Below, one piece after another: positions 25,128 to 33,226 of a DNA stretch of 50,578 nt; within the stretch, counting starts at the first letter, position 1, and every line of letters begins with the position of its first letter. A program made the translations under genes and the position numbers. The notes beneath the pieces are model-generated. The model made no database searches. It was not told where the DNA came from and saw only the letters and a program-made list of their open reading frames with translations. The DNA is from an uncultured Lachnospiraceae bacterium (lineage in GTDB: Bacteria > Bacillota > Clostridia > Lachnospirales > Lachnospiraceae): assembly GCA_945864145.1 (NCBI GenBank), contig CAMBAN010000007.1, positions 1 to 50,578 of the forward strand, written 5' to 3'.

Positions 25128-25206
25128 TGTAATCACGACCTTTCTACAATATTTTACAAAATTATACTATGGAAACATAAAAAATGAAAGAGAGGTGAAA
25201 GGCATA

Positions 25207-25410
25207 ATGAAATATATTTTTGTCTATTCGAAAAAGGAAAAAGTTAGGATAAATACTATGGGAAGCACTTCTAATTTATTAGTGATGCTTGTTGCAATTA
25301 GTAGATTATTGGTAGATCGGATCTCAAAAGAGAAAAAAGTAAATATAGCTGAGGCAGAAAATTTTGTTTTAGAGTGTATTTCAGATGGAATGAAAACTAT
25401 AAGTAAATAG
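25207..25410 (+). CDS. Hypothetical phage protein
   Basis: 67 residues from ATG 25207, RBS GAGAGG/AAAGG. The middle (STSNLLVMLVAISRLLVD) is hydrophobic, the end acidic. It is divergent from the Abi-alpha gene and 9 bases before the next gene. Function unknown. Confidence 0.6.
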   Translation: MKYIFVYSKKEKVRINTMGSTSNLLVMLVAISRLLVDRISKEKKVNIAEAENFVLECISDGMKTISK

Positions 25411-25419
25411 GAGAACATC

Positions 25420-25725
25420 ATGAAAAGATTTAAACTTTTATGTTTTGAAATAACAATCAGGAAAATAAAAACACCTTTTGAAAGAAAGGTTAGAGAAATA
25501 GTGTGTAGTTTTTTAGGACACAGCAGGATATGTCATTACTGTTTCGGTGAGATTACCTGTGCAAGATGTGGAGAAATTCTGCAGGATGGATTTGCCGGAT
25601 TATCAGACACAACAGGGCTTGTCTTTGTGGAGCATGACTGTTCAATCTGCAGAGAGAATTACAAAGGACTTAGCTGGAAAGATAAGGTGTTGTGTCCGCA
25701 TCCGTTTAAGAAGAAAAAAGATTAA
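25420..25725 (+). CDS. Zinc-ribbon phage protein
   Basis: 101 residues. Cysteine pairs CHYC, CARCG and CSIC/CPHP give a likely zinc-ribbon. The N-terminus is very basic. The stop overlaps the converging DUF4145 gene by 4 bases. No function assigned. Confidence 0.65.
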   Translation: MKRFKLLCFEITIRKIKTPFERKVREIVCSFLGHSRICHYCFGEITCARCGEILQDGFAGLSDTTGLVFVEHDCSICRENYKGLSWKDKVLCPHPFKKKKD

Positions 25726-26396
25726 TCATTTTTATGACGGAGATTTTGTTTTTGTTTATTGAGTTCGATTACATCGGAAAGCGTCTGATTGTTTTTGGGA
25801 ATGTCAATGTACCAGTGCTGTATCAGATATTCAACCATCTGTAAAATCAGTTGGGCTTCGTTGTTATCTATGTCAATGATAAGGTTTACATCCTGCTCCA
25901 TGTGAGCACCGATGTTCCCGGTCTGACGTAACGCATGCATTGCCATCCAGTCATTTTCAGGCACGACGTTTTTTACAGAGTCAATTTCATCATAAAGTGA
26001 TTTGCCATGTGCATCCCATCGGTCCCGCAGTATTCCTTGCATACAACGTCTTGCAAGGGTAGCGCATGCTTTAGGACTTCGGTCAATTATGGAACAAGCT
26101 TCTTCGTAGTCCTGACGTATTTGGGATGGAACGGTATCGGGATATTTTATGGCAGCAGATTGCGGATGAAACATGATGTGGACGTTTTCAACAGCATTTC
26201 CTACACCAGTAGCAACTAGAAAATATTTATGACAGTTGTGACATCTGTAGTATGAAATCTCAATTAAGGAGTCATCATTTGCCATGTTGGCATGCGGAAA
26301 GAAACTGATGTGATATCCCTGGGCAGTTTCATCAATAATGATGGGAACAGGAATTTTACAGTAGGGACAGTTAATGTTAGTTGGAAAATTGTTCAT
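25722..26396 (-). CDS. DUF4145-domain protein
   Basis: 224 residues. An N-terminal zinc ribbon (CPYC near 10, CHNC near 52) is followed by the DUF4145 core: DYEEACSIIDRSPKACATLARRCMQG, then ALRQTGNIGAHM and a C-terminal VEYLIQHWY. DUF4145 occurs alone and fused to restriction and other defence-linked proteins; its action is unknown. Like the Abi-alpha gene it lies opposite to the operon, so it is a second probable cargo gene. Confidence 0.82.
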   Translation of the reverse strand: MNNFPTNINCPYCKIPVPIIIDETAQGYHISFFPHANMANDDSLIEISYYRCHNCHKYFLVATGVGNAVENVHIMFHPQSAAIKYPDTVPSQIRQDYEEACSIIDRSPKACATLARRCMQGILRDRWDAHGKSLYDEIDSVKNVVPENDWMAMHALRQTGNIGAHMEQDVNLIIDIDNNEAQLILQMVEYLIQHWYIDIPKNNQTLSDVIELNKQKQNLRHKND

Positions 26397-26537
26397 GTTG
26401 GCCTCCTATGTATGACTTGTATTGTATAGGTACAGTATAAGAGGTCATATAAGTAAAAACAAGAGATAGCAATAGCTTGAAAGCAAAAATAGCGATACTG
26501 TTACATACAATTTAAAAAAGATAAATGGGGGTTAAAA

Positions 26538-26798
26538 ATGGGAAGACAAAAGAAAGAAAAGAAACCACCTACTTACAAATATTATATTCGAATCGGCAAT
26601 AATGAGCCCGTAGACATGGATACACTTCCAAAGGAAGAACATGACAGGATTTGCAGACAGCTTGCAGACAACTTTATGGCTGCGCTTGGGTATGAGAGAG
26701 CCAAAGACCAGGAAGCTGCAAGAATCAGGCATGAAGAAAATGCCAGAAAGTTAGCAGAGCTAAGAGCTCAGATGAATGCCAAAAAAGATGGAAATTAA
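26538..26798 (+). CDS. Conserved-looking basic phage protein
   Basis: 86 residues from ATG 26538, RBS GGGGG 6 bases upstream. Basic N-terminus (MGRQKKEKKPPTYKYYIRIG) then a charged helix. It precedes the replication block. No function known. Confidence 0.65.
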   Translation: MGRQKKEKKPPTYKYYIRIGNNEPVDMDTLPKEEHDRICRQLADNFMAALGYERAKDQEAARIRHEENARKLAELRAQMNAKKDGN

Positions 26799-26955
26799 TA
26801 TTCTGCTCTAGCCAATAAGGACTAGAGCAAAAAAATTTTAAATTTGGACAAGCCCAAAATATAAGGGTTTTAGAAAAATATGAGCTGAAATTTTCCCAAT
26901 TAGGGGGGAAAAGATAAAAGAGAATGTTATATAACTTTTATTATTCAGACATAGA
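26799..26955 (+). other. Intergenic stretch with terminator-like and G-run elements
   Basis: GCTCTAG...CTAGAGC then A-run directly after the previous gene (26,806-26,835) is terminator-like in form. TTTTCCC-AATTA-GGGGGGAAAA at about 26,911-26,932 is a hairpin also seen in similar form before terS at 33,685. No gene is seen. Confidence 0.5.
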
Positions 26956-26998
26956 GGGGCATAAAGGTAAAGGAGCGGTTCAATTCCGCTGTGCCCCA
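26956..26998 (+). ncRNA. tRNA-like minihelix (acceptor stem plus T arm)
   Basis: GGGGCAT (26956-26962) pairs over 7 bases with GTGCCCC (26991-26997), followed by A. Between them an AGCGG-TTCAATT-CCGCT T arm (26974-26990) has the canonical GGTTCAATTCC loop. Only 11 bases replace the D and anticodon arms. The spacing T arm to acceptor strand is exactly that of a tRNA. It could be a decayed tRNA or a deliberate tRNA mimic next to the replication origin region. Confidence 0.55.
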
Positions 26999-27182
26999 TC
27001 AGTAAACAGGTAACTGTTTACTGCCACCGTTTACTCCTATAAATAAAAAAGTGGCGCCGCTCAAAATGAACGGCGCCGAGGGTTAAATATTCATCAGACA
27101 ATTACATTATAACATGAACAGCAGGGTAGTCAATGAACCATACAAAGTCTTGAATTTTTTAACCAGCCATAATTGCTGGTTG
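26999..27182. other. Hairpin cluster upstream of the HUH Rep gene, candidate replication origin
   Basis: Three strong inverted repeats in 180 bases: AGTAAACAG/CTGTTTACT (27001-27022), GGCGCCG/CGGCGCC (27053-27077; T6 follows on the minus strand) and AACCAGC/GCTGGTT (27161-27181). HUH initiators nick in or beside hairpins, often just upstream of their own gene. The nick site cannot be named from sequence alone. Confidence 0.45.
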
Positions 27183-27248
27183 GGGCTTGTATATATGTAT
27201 TAAGTTTAGAAGATAATCCCTGTTCAGGCTAGAGAAAAAGAGGATTTG

Positions 27249-28166
27249 ATGAATAAGGGTATAAGGGAAAAGTTGTATAGGATGGGGAAGACCGGACGAA
27301 GGGCAACCTATCTGGAAGTAGACCTGTTTGCAGATAATGACAATGGGACACACAGATATTCCAGGATAAAGACAGGAAATGCAACCTCAGAGATACAGAA
27401 AAAGTTAAATGATAAGAGGATGATGAAGAACCTGTTGCGTCTTTGGAAAAATAATTTTGGTGAAGATGATTACTGTGTGACGCTTACTTACAATGACAGA
27501 TGCCTGCCTGCGACAGGGGAAGATGCCATGAAGGATTTTAAAAGATATGTGGCAGCAGTGAATAAGGCAAGACATCAGATGGGACTTCCAAATGTAAAAT
27601 ACTCCGGACGTATGGAGTATGGAGGTGAAAAAGGAAGACTGCATTTTCACTTTTTAATGTCCGGTGGACTTCCACCAAAGATGATGAAACTGTTGTGGTG
27701 TCAGAAAAGAAGAAGGGGAAGTGCATATAAGTCACTTGGACTTGCAGACATTTCACTTTTTCAGCCGGAGGAAGGATATGAACGCTGGCTGTGGTATATC
27801 TGCAAGGATATTCATGATGAGCTGAACAGACCATATGGTCAGATGCAGTTATCTGATTTTTTAAAGGACCAGAAGATTTCCGTGGAAGAAACATTGGGAG
27901 AAGCTGCAAAGCATAAACGTCACTGGATAAACAGCAGAGGGCTGGTAAAGCCTGATGTATCCATAAATGACAGAAGGTGGACGAAACGTCAGATTAATAA
28001 ACTGATAGAGAAATGCAGATGCAGACAGAAGGGAAGTATAGATGAGGACATCAGGCATGTATTTGAACATAAGTACAAGGGTTATGTACTTGATGAATAC
28101 AATCCTGTTTTTAACATCTACACGGGTCAGTGGAGTATATACCTGAAGCTCCATGTAAGGTCGTGA
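27249..28166 (+). CDS. HUH-type rolling-circle replication initiator (Rep)
   Basis: 305 residues. The three HUH motifs appear in order: motif I YCVTLTYND (75-83), motif II LHFHFLMSGG with metal-binding His132 and His134, and motif III WYICKDIHD with Tyr183 and Lys186. This layout resembles Rep proteins of small rolling-circle phages and plasmids: the Tyr nicks one strand and stays linked to the 5' end. ATG 27249 follows AGAGG; the TTG at 27246 is not preferred. No helicase domain, so a host helicase would be needed. Hairpins upstream may be its origin. Confidence 0.78.
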   Translation: MNKGIREKLYRMGKTGRRATYLEVDLFADNDNGTHRYSRIKTGNATSEIQKKLNDKRMMKNLLRLWKNNFGEDDYCVTLTYNDRCLPATGEDAMKDFKRYVAAVNKARHQMGLPNVKYSGRMEYGGEKGRLHFHFLMSGGLPPKMMKLLWCQKRRRGSAYKSLGLADISLFQPEEGYERWLWYICKDIHDELNRPYGQMQLSDFLKDQKISVEETLGEAAKHKRHWINSRGLVKPDVSINDRRWTKRQINKLIEKCRCRQKGSIDEDIRHVFEHKYKGYVLDEYNPVFNIYTGQWSIYLKLHVRS

Positions 28167-28168
28167 AT

Positions 28169-28501
28169 ATGACAATAGACAATCTTATTCCGTATGCAGA
28201 TAATTTCAAACAGTTTCAGTACCATCCGTCAGCTATTTTCCATTTTCATATCCGTATTGATTTTGATTTTGCAATGTCCATGCCGGGGATTGAGGACAGG
28301 GTGTATTACACAAAGAGCAAGGCTGCCAATATCAGGAACAGGCTCAATCAGCAGGGGATATACCTGGAGATTACCTATCAGATAGCAAGCCGTGAGATTA
28401 CGTGCATCAGTGTGGTATTCGATACATTTTGCCGGGTAGAGTACAGTGAAAAAACGGATATGGAGAAAATTGTAGAAATGCTGTTAGCAGCAAAGAAGTA
28501 G
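28169..28501 (+). CDS. Hypothetical protein after Rep
   Basis: 110 residues from ATG 28169, 2 bases after the Rep stop. It shows a mixed alpha/beta pattern (FHFHIRIDFDFAM, IYLEITYQIASREITCISVVF). Translationally close to Rep; a replication helper is possible but unproven. Confidence 0.65.
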   Translation: MTIDNLIPYADNFKQFQYHPSAIFHFHIRIDFDFAMSMPGIEDRVYYTKSKAANIRNRLNQQGIYLEITYQIASREITCISVVFDTFCRVEYSEKTDMEKIVEMLLAAKK

Positions 28502-28585
28502 CCTTTTGTTCCAAAAGGAATTTATATATCACAAGTTTTATTAAGTCATGAAAAGCCTGTTACTTTTGCCATCTGGTAACAAGCT

Positions 28586-28614
28586 GGCACCTTCCCGTAT
28601 AAAGGGAGGGTGCC
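28586..28614 (+). promoter_or_regulatory. Stem-loop before the next small gene
   Basis: GGCACC-TT-CCC...GGG-A-GGGTGCC, ending 6 bases before the GGAGGG RBS of the gene at 28634. There is no T-run; it may modulate translation or mRNA stability. Confidence 0.5.
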
Positions 28615-28633
28615 ATTAGGAGGGAGTAAAGGA

Positions 28634-28819
28634 ATGGATATAGGGATATACCGGATAAGTGATATGGATGAAGAAGCAAAGCCAATGTCCAGAGAACAGT
28701 TTAGAATTAACAATTTCATAAACATGGAAAAGGACAGAAATGTGCATACAAGAAGTATTTTCAAACAGAAGCCATATTATATGCTGGAATCCGTAAAGAA
28801 CTACGGAAAATCAAAATAG
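28634..28819 (+). CDS. Small hypothetical phage protein
   Basis: 61 residues from ATG 28634 (the longer frame starts inside the stem-loop). Charged, no known domain, followed 16 bases later by the DnaD-like gene. Confidence 0.6.
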   Translation: MDIGIYRISDMDEEAKPMSREQFRINNFINMEKDRNVHTRSIFKQKPYYMLESVKNYGKSK

Positions 28820-28835
28820 AGAGGGAGTTAAATAT

Positions 28836-29789
28836 ATGCATTCATCAGGCAGTGAAGCAGTAGACTCTATCGGGAAGATGCACATAAGCGGAAACGTGAT
28901 TCCAAACACGTGGTACAGGACTGTGGTCAAGGAGGATGGAAAACCATATCTTCTTGCAATCATTTTGTTAGCAGAATTTGTGTACTGGTACCGGCCGGAT
29001 GAGCACAGGGATGAATATTCCGGTGAGAGTCTTGGTATGAAAAAGAGATTTGCAGAGGACAAGCTGCAGAAATCTTATCCTGCACTTGCAGAGAAGTTTG
29101 GCGAGAGCAGACGTTCCATCATGAGAGCAGTTCATTTCCTTTGTGACATAGGTGTCATTACAAGGGAAGCAAGGACAGTCAGTAAAGGGGAAGATTGTCT
29201 GCTTGGCAATGTTTTATACATAGAGGTTGTGCCGGAAGTTTTATACAAACTGACATATCCGGATGAGGTATCGGAAAAGCCAAGGGACAAGAAAACTACC
29301 CCTTGTGACAAAAATGGTATAAGGGCTTGTGACAAAAAATGTATAAGCCCTTATACCAAAAATTGTATAACAAATACAAAGAATACATATACACAGAATA
29401 CTATATCATCCTCTTCATCTCCTTCGGAGGAGAAGAAGGACAAGGAAGAGGAGTTAAGATTAAAACTTAATTATGCAAGAGTCAGAAAACGATATCCTGA
29501 TATTGCGGTTGAGGTGTGGAAGGTTATATCTAATATGCCTTATGTGGAACAGATAGTGCTGTCCGAAAAGGACTTTGAAAATATATGCAAAAGTGTTAGT
29601 GAACATGCAGGGGAGATAAAGATACCTGCTAAATACATCAAGTCATGTATTAACAATCTGCTTGCCGGACAAAGAATAGCTCATGCGCAGGAAGTCAGAC
29701 ACCCTACGCCTGGTAAAAACAGATTTGATTTCAAAGAGAAATCTGATTACAACTTTGATGAGCTGGAAAAAGCACTGGTAGATAATTAA
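28836..29789 (+). CDS. DnaD-like / winged-helix replication protein
   Basis: 317 residues. The N-terminal half resembles a winged-helix initiator: GNVIPNTWYRTV, KSYPALAEKFGESRRSIMRAVHFL as HTH and LYIEVVPEVLYKLT. A Lys/Thr/Cys-rich linker (about 150-200) joins a C-terminal helical part ending in FDFKEKSDYNFDELEKAL, an ending common in Clostridial phage replication proteins. A DnaD-like role in loading the host helicase is inference. It precedes parA. Confidence 0.6.
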   Translation: MHSSGSEAVDSIGKMHISGNVIPNTWYRTVVKEDGKPYLLAIILLAEFVYWYRPDEHRDEYSGESLGMKKRFAEDKLQKSYPALAEKFGESRRSIMRAVHFLCDIGVITREARTVSKGEDCLLGNVLYIEVVPEVLYKLTYPDEVSEKPRDKKTTPCDKNGIRACDKKCISPYTKNCITNTKNTYTQNTISSSSSPSEEKKDKEEELRLKLNYARVRKRYPDIAVEVWKVISNMPYVEQIVLSEKDFENICKSVSEHAGEIKIPAKYIKSCINNLLAGQRIAHAQEVRHPTPGKNRFDFKEKSDYNFDELEKALVDN

Positions 29790-29817
29790 TATTCATCAGA
29801 CGAAAGGAAGAGAGAAA

Positions 29818-30603
29818 ATGAGGGTTATTACAGTAATCAACTTAAAGGGTGGCGTTGCAAAGACAACATCAGCAGTAAACATCAGTGACAAGCTGGCAAA
29901 TGAGCATGGCAAAAAGGTCCTGATTATCGACAATGATAAACAGGGGAATGCGAGCAAGATGTTTGGACTTCACAATTATGACCATGAGGGAACGGCAGAG
30001 GTCATGGCGGACAGATATGTGGACATGCACAGAGTGATCCAGAAGACCTGTTATGAGAATATCGACATCATTACGGCAAATATGAATTTGCTGACCGCAA
30101 ATCTTAAGGTCATGTTAGACCAGGCAAGACCGCAACAGACAAGATTTAAAAAGGCATTGCAACAGGTCGAGACGGAGTATGATTTCTGCGTGATTGATAA
30201 TGCACCTGATATCAATGTTTCGACCATTAATGGTCTTGTGGCTGCTGATGATGTGCTGGTACCACTGACGATTGACGAATTTTCCATTGACGGTCTTGCG
30301 GAACTGAAGGAGCAGGTGGACAACACAAGAGAAGATCTCAACGAAAAACTGAATTTTCTTGGCTGCTTTGTTACCCAGTTTGAAAAGAGCAATGAAGCGG
30401 ATGTACAGGGAGAAGATTATATTCGTGCACTTGGTTATCCGCTTTTTGAAACAAAAATACACAGAACACCGAAAATGAAGCAGAGCACCTTTGCCAGGGA
30501 ACCTATTTCCATTTATTCACCAAGATGCAGGGCAAGCAGAGATTACAGCGAGCTGGTGAACGAATATCTTGAAAAGGTGTCCGATTCGGACACAGAAATG
30601 TAA
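29818..30603 (+). CDS. parA: ParA partition ATPase
   Basis: 261 residues with the deviant Walker A LKGGVAKTT (9-17), the ParA Asp region IIDNDKQGNASKMFG and the Walker B CVIDNAPDINVS. The length fits the short plasmid/chromosome type without an N-terminal HTH, so it acts with ParB to move DNA. The last codons read VSDSDTEM and contain palindrome copy 2. parB begins 12 bases later. Its presence suggests the phage can live as an extrachromosomal phage-plasmid at some stage. Confidence 0.92.
   Translation: MRVITVINLKGGVAKTTSAVNISDKLANEHGKKVLIIDNDKQGNASKMFGLHNYDHEGTAEVMADRYVDMHRVIQKTCYENIDIITANMNLLTANLKVMLDQARPQQTRFKKALQQVETEYDFCVIDNAPDINVSTINGLVAADDVLVPLTIDEFSIDGLAELKEQVDNTREDLNEKLNFLGCFVTQFEKSNEADVQGEDYIRALGYPLFETKIHRTPKMKQSTFAREPISIYSPRCRASRDYSELVNEYLEKVSDSDTEM
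30577..30593. repeat. Dispersed palindrome copy 2, inside the parA 3' end
   Basis: GTGTCCGATTCGGACAC, read in frame as V-S-D-S-D-T. It sits about 10 bases before the parA stop and just upstream of parB, a common place for a centromere-like site. Confidence 0.9.
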
Positions 30604-30615
30604 GGGGGAATTGGC

Positions 30616-31908
30616 ATGGGAAAGTTCAGCTTGAATGATATTTTGAACAATGCAAGTCTTGCGGAAGCAGGAGCAGTGAGAAAGGCAGATGAAAAAAGAG
30701 AAGTGATAGTTGAATTAGATTTATATGACCTTATTCCATCAGCAGGTAATTTCTATGATGTGTCAAAACTGAATGACTTGGTGGAGACCATTCCTGTTGT
30801 CGGAGTATTACAACCTTTACTGGTCAAGCCAGCGGAGGAAGAACCGGGTAAGTATGATATCATAGCCGGACACAGAAGATGGTCGGCATGTAAGTTTATC
30901 GTTGAAACTCTGGGGAAAGAAGCACATAGAAAGCTACCCTGTATCATCAAAGAAGGTGATGAGAGTGCAGAGGACAGCGATATCATTAACAGACTGACTT
31001 TGATTTTGTCAAACCGTTACAGGGATATTTCAGACTATGAAAAAATGACAGAAGTGATAGAACTGGAAAAGATTTTGGAGGAAGCAAAGGAAAGAGAATC
31101 AGTCAGGGATGTTCTGCATGGTATCATTCATGAAATGCAGAATGATGATAAAAAGATAAGGAGCAGAGATATCCTTGCCGCTTTTGCAGGCATCAGTTCT
31201 ACACAGGTTGGCAGATATAAGGCAATTTATAACAATCTTTCTTTTGACCTGATGATGGCTTTTAAGAATAACCGCATCAATGTGTCGGTTGCTTATGAAG
31301 CATCGGGATTGTCTGAGAGCTATCAGGCAAAAGCTGTTGAGCTTCTGAGAGGTGATGGTCAACTGACTATAAATCATATTCAGGGACTAAAACAGAAAGA
31401 GAAGGAGAGCACGCCGATAAAAGGTCAGCAGATACTTCCGGAAGCAGCACCGCTTCAGCAAGAAACTGAGGTATACGGGAATACAGAGAAGCTTCCGGTT
31501 CCTATTTCGGTAAAGGCAACGGAAAAGACGGAGGAACAGCTCTATGATGAGGAGCAGAAAAAGATAGACAGAGAGACAAAAGAAAAACTGATGCAGATTC
31601 GTGAGGATGAGCAGTATGAAGCTCACAAACAGGAAGAGAAACGAAAAGAAGAACCTCAAACATATGAGTTGGATTTTTCCATCAGGGAATTTGGAATCAT
31701 TTACTATGATGCACGTTCTTTTCTGATTTTGGTGGATAAAGGATATAAGAAGGACGATACAATCATCATGCACCGCATGACGAAGGGAGAAAGGGATACG
31801 TATCAGCTTGAAGCAAGGGTTAAGGAAGTCATAAAGGATTGTAGCGGACTAGAGGATAAGTATTGCATCCTTGTTTTAAAAGTTATTCGGAGATACAGCG
31901 GGGAGTGA
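30616..31908 (+). CDS. parB: ParB/Spo0J-like partition protein
   Basis: 430 residues. The ParB N-terminal domain has VVGVLQPLLVKP and IIAGHRRWSACK (His86; the variant of the GERR CTP-binding box). The HTH region is RDILAAFAGISSTQVGRYKAIY (about 190-212). The C-terminal 170 residues are unusual: a charged Glu/Lys-rich linker and a beta-rich end (FGIIYYDARSFLILVDKG), likely a dimer or partner domain. RBS GGGGG. Its DNA site is unknown; the dispersed palindrome is the best candidate here. Confidence 0.9.
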   Translation: MGKFSLNDILNNASLAEAGAVRKADEKREVIVELDLYDLIPSAGNFYDVSKLNDLVETIPVVGVLQPLLVKPAEEEPGKYDIIAGHRRWSACKFIVETLGKEAHRKLPCIIKEGDESAEDSDIINRLTLILSNRYRDISDYEKMTEVIELEKILEEAKERESVRDVLHGIIHEMQNDDKKIRSRDILAAFAGISSTQVGRYKAIYNNLSFDLMMAFKNNRINVSVAYEASGLSESYQAKAVELLRGDGQLTINHIQGLKQKEKESTPIKGQQILPEAAPLQQETEVYGNTEKLPVPISVKATEKTEEQLYDEEQKKIDRETKEKLMQIREDEQYEAHKQEEKRKEEPQTYELDFSIREFGIIYYDARSFLILVDKGYKKDDTIIMHRMTKGERDTYQLEARVKEVIKDCSGLEDKYCILVLKVIRRYSGE

Positions 31909-31914
31909 CAGAAA

Positions 31915-31946
31915 CATGCACAGTGCTGTTTCAGCGACTGTGCATG
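31915..31946 (+). promoter_or_regulatory. Perfect 10-base stem-loop after parB
   Basis: CATGCACAGT / ACTGTGCATG with a 12-base loop. It has no T-run; it may be an mRNA end or processing structure between parB and the small genes. Confidence 0.55.
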
Positions 31947-31961
31947 TAGAATTGAGGAAGT

Positions 31962-32216
31962 ATGCAGGAAAGAAAGTATTATGACATTTACGATATAGAT
32001 GATAATGTGATTGCATCCCATTTGACCTGTGACGAGGTGCATGAAATGACTGGTATTGAAACGAGATGCATGAACATGTATGTGAGCAGGGGGATTGTCA
32101 AGGCAAGAAAGTGGAGACTTGATAATTCTTACGATGCGTCTCTGCTGAAGGAGTGGGACAGGACAGTCGGACGGTTCAAAAGAACCAGGAAGCCAAGGAT
32201 GTTGCGTGGGTGGTGA
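31962..32216 (+). CDS. Small putative DNA-binding protein
   Basis: 84 residues from ATG 31962 behind GAGGAAGT. SHLTCDEVHEMTGIETRCMNMYVSRG looks like a small HTH in which the first helix holds the entry residues; the end is very basic. Function unknown. Confidence 0.6.
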   Translation: MQERKYYDIYDIDDNVIASHLTCDEVHEMTGIETRCMNMYVSRGIVKARKWRLDNSYDASLLKEWDRTVGRFKRTRKPRMLRGW

Positions 32217-32222
32217 GGAAGG

Positions 32223-32534
32223 ATGAGATTATTGAATAATAGAGAAGATAAAACAAAACTAGAAGCAATAGATCAATTCAAAAAACGACTTGCAATTCCA
32301 GATTATAAAAGACAGATACCAGAGTATTATGAAGCTATGGAATTAGCAGTCAATGCACTTGAAAAGCAGATTGCTAAGCAGATCGTAACTAAAGTACAGA
32401 AAGAAGATTTGAAAGTTGGTCATGTGATATTTAAAGCAGGAACAAAGACATATTATTGTCCAGATTGCAATAAGGCTATAACGCTTTCTGATACATGTTG
32501 TAGATGTTGTGGACAAAAATTGAAGTTAGATTAA
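32223..32534 (+). CDS. Zinc-ribbon phage protein
   Basis: 103 residues from ATG 32223 (RBS GAGGAAGG). N-terminal helices, then YYCPDCNKAITLSDTCCRCCGQK with CPDC and CRCC pairs. The stop overlaps the first AATAAGGATTT repeat. Confidence 0.7.
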   Translation: MRLLNNREDKTKLEAIDQFKKRLAIPDYKRQIPEYYEAMELAVNALEKQIAKQIVTKVQKEDLKVGHVIFKAGTKTYYCPDCNKAITLSDTCCRCCGQKLKLD

Positions 32535-32565
32535 ATAAGGATTTAGCTACCGACATTAATGTCGG
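32534..32565. repeat. AATAAGGATTT copy 1 and adjacent palindrome
   Basis: AATAAGGATTT (32534-32544) overlaps the previous stop codon and recurs at 32766 and 33216. A perfect 16-base palindrome CCGACATTAATGTCGG follows at 32550-32565. Confidence 0.7.
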
Positions 32566-32605
32566 GGGCAAATAAGTATTTTGCTAAATAACAGAAAGGA
32601 AAAAT

Positions 32606-32770
32606 ATGGATATAAGAGATACTAACAAATGCGGAAATTGCTTATATTACAATGGTTGTATGGGTGACGGATTGCAATTTTGTGATGAATTGGAAATCTA
32701 TAGAATGGATGTTGATTTATCTTGCAATAGATATGAATATGCAGATAAATCTGTTAAAGAAGATGAATAA
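32606..32770 (+). CDS. Small cysteine-rich phage protein
   Basis: 54 residues from ATG 32606 with AGAAAGGA 7 bases upstream. Cysteines in CGNC, C19, C26 and C40 suggest a zinc site. The stop overlaps the second AATAAGGATTT repeat. No family recognised. Confidence 0.6.
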   Translation: MDIRDTNKCGNCLYYNGCMGDGLQFCDELEIYRMDVDLSCNRYEYADKSVKEDE

Positions 32771-32790
32771 GGATTTGAGAGGTTAACTAT

Positions 32791-33216
32791 ATGAAAGATA
32801 TAAGATACAAAGCAGTATGCCCATATTGTAAAAAAGACATCTATATATCAAAGTCTATTGGAATGAATATGGGGTTTGATTTTGGAAGAGGTACATGCTG
32901 TCATTGTGGGAATTCCATGGTATTAAAATATAATGGCAACAATGAAACGATTACAGCTAAAACGGTAATTGAATCAATTGATTTTTCGCAATTTGAACTG
33001 CCGATGGCGGTTGTTTACAAATCGCCAGCAGACTTTCCTGGTAAATATGTAATAAGGATTTGGGAAACACTTCCTGCTCTAAAAGCATCAAATTACATGT
33101 CAGTAGTAAAAAGTTATGAAGATTGTATAACAGAACTTAGCACAGCCGGATTCTTGGTTAAAATGACAAGAGAGGAAGCGGATGATCCATGCATCATAGA
33201 AACATGGCTTAGATAA
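32791..33216 (+). CDS. Zinc-ribbon phage protein with C-terminal alpha/beta domain
   Basis: 141 residues. CPYC near 10 and CCHCG near 37 form an N-terminal zinc ribbon; the remainder (FELPMAVVYKS to the end) is an unassigned alpha/beta domain. The stop overlaps the third AATAAGGATTT repeat and the tRNA-like gene follows 10 bases later. Confidence 0.65.
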   Translation: MKDIRYKAVCPYCKKDIYISKSIGMNMGFDFGRGTCCHCGNSMVLKYNGNNETITAKTVIESIDFSQFELPMAVVYKSPADFPGKYVIRIWETLPALKASNYMSVVKSYEDCITELSTAGFLVKMTREEADDPCIIETWLR

Positions 33217-33226
33217 ATAAGGATTT

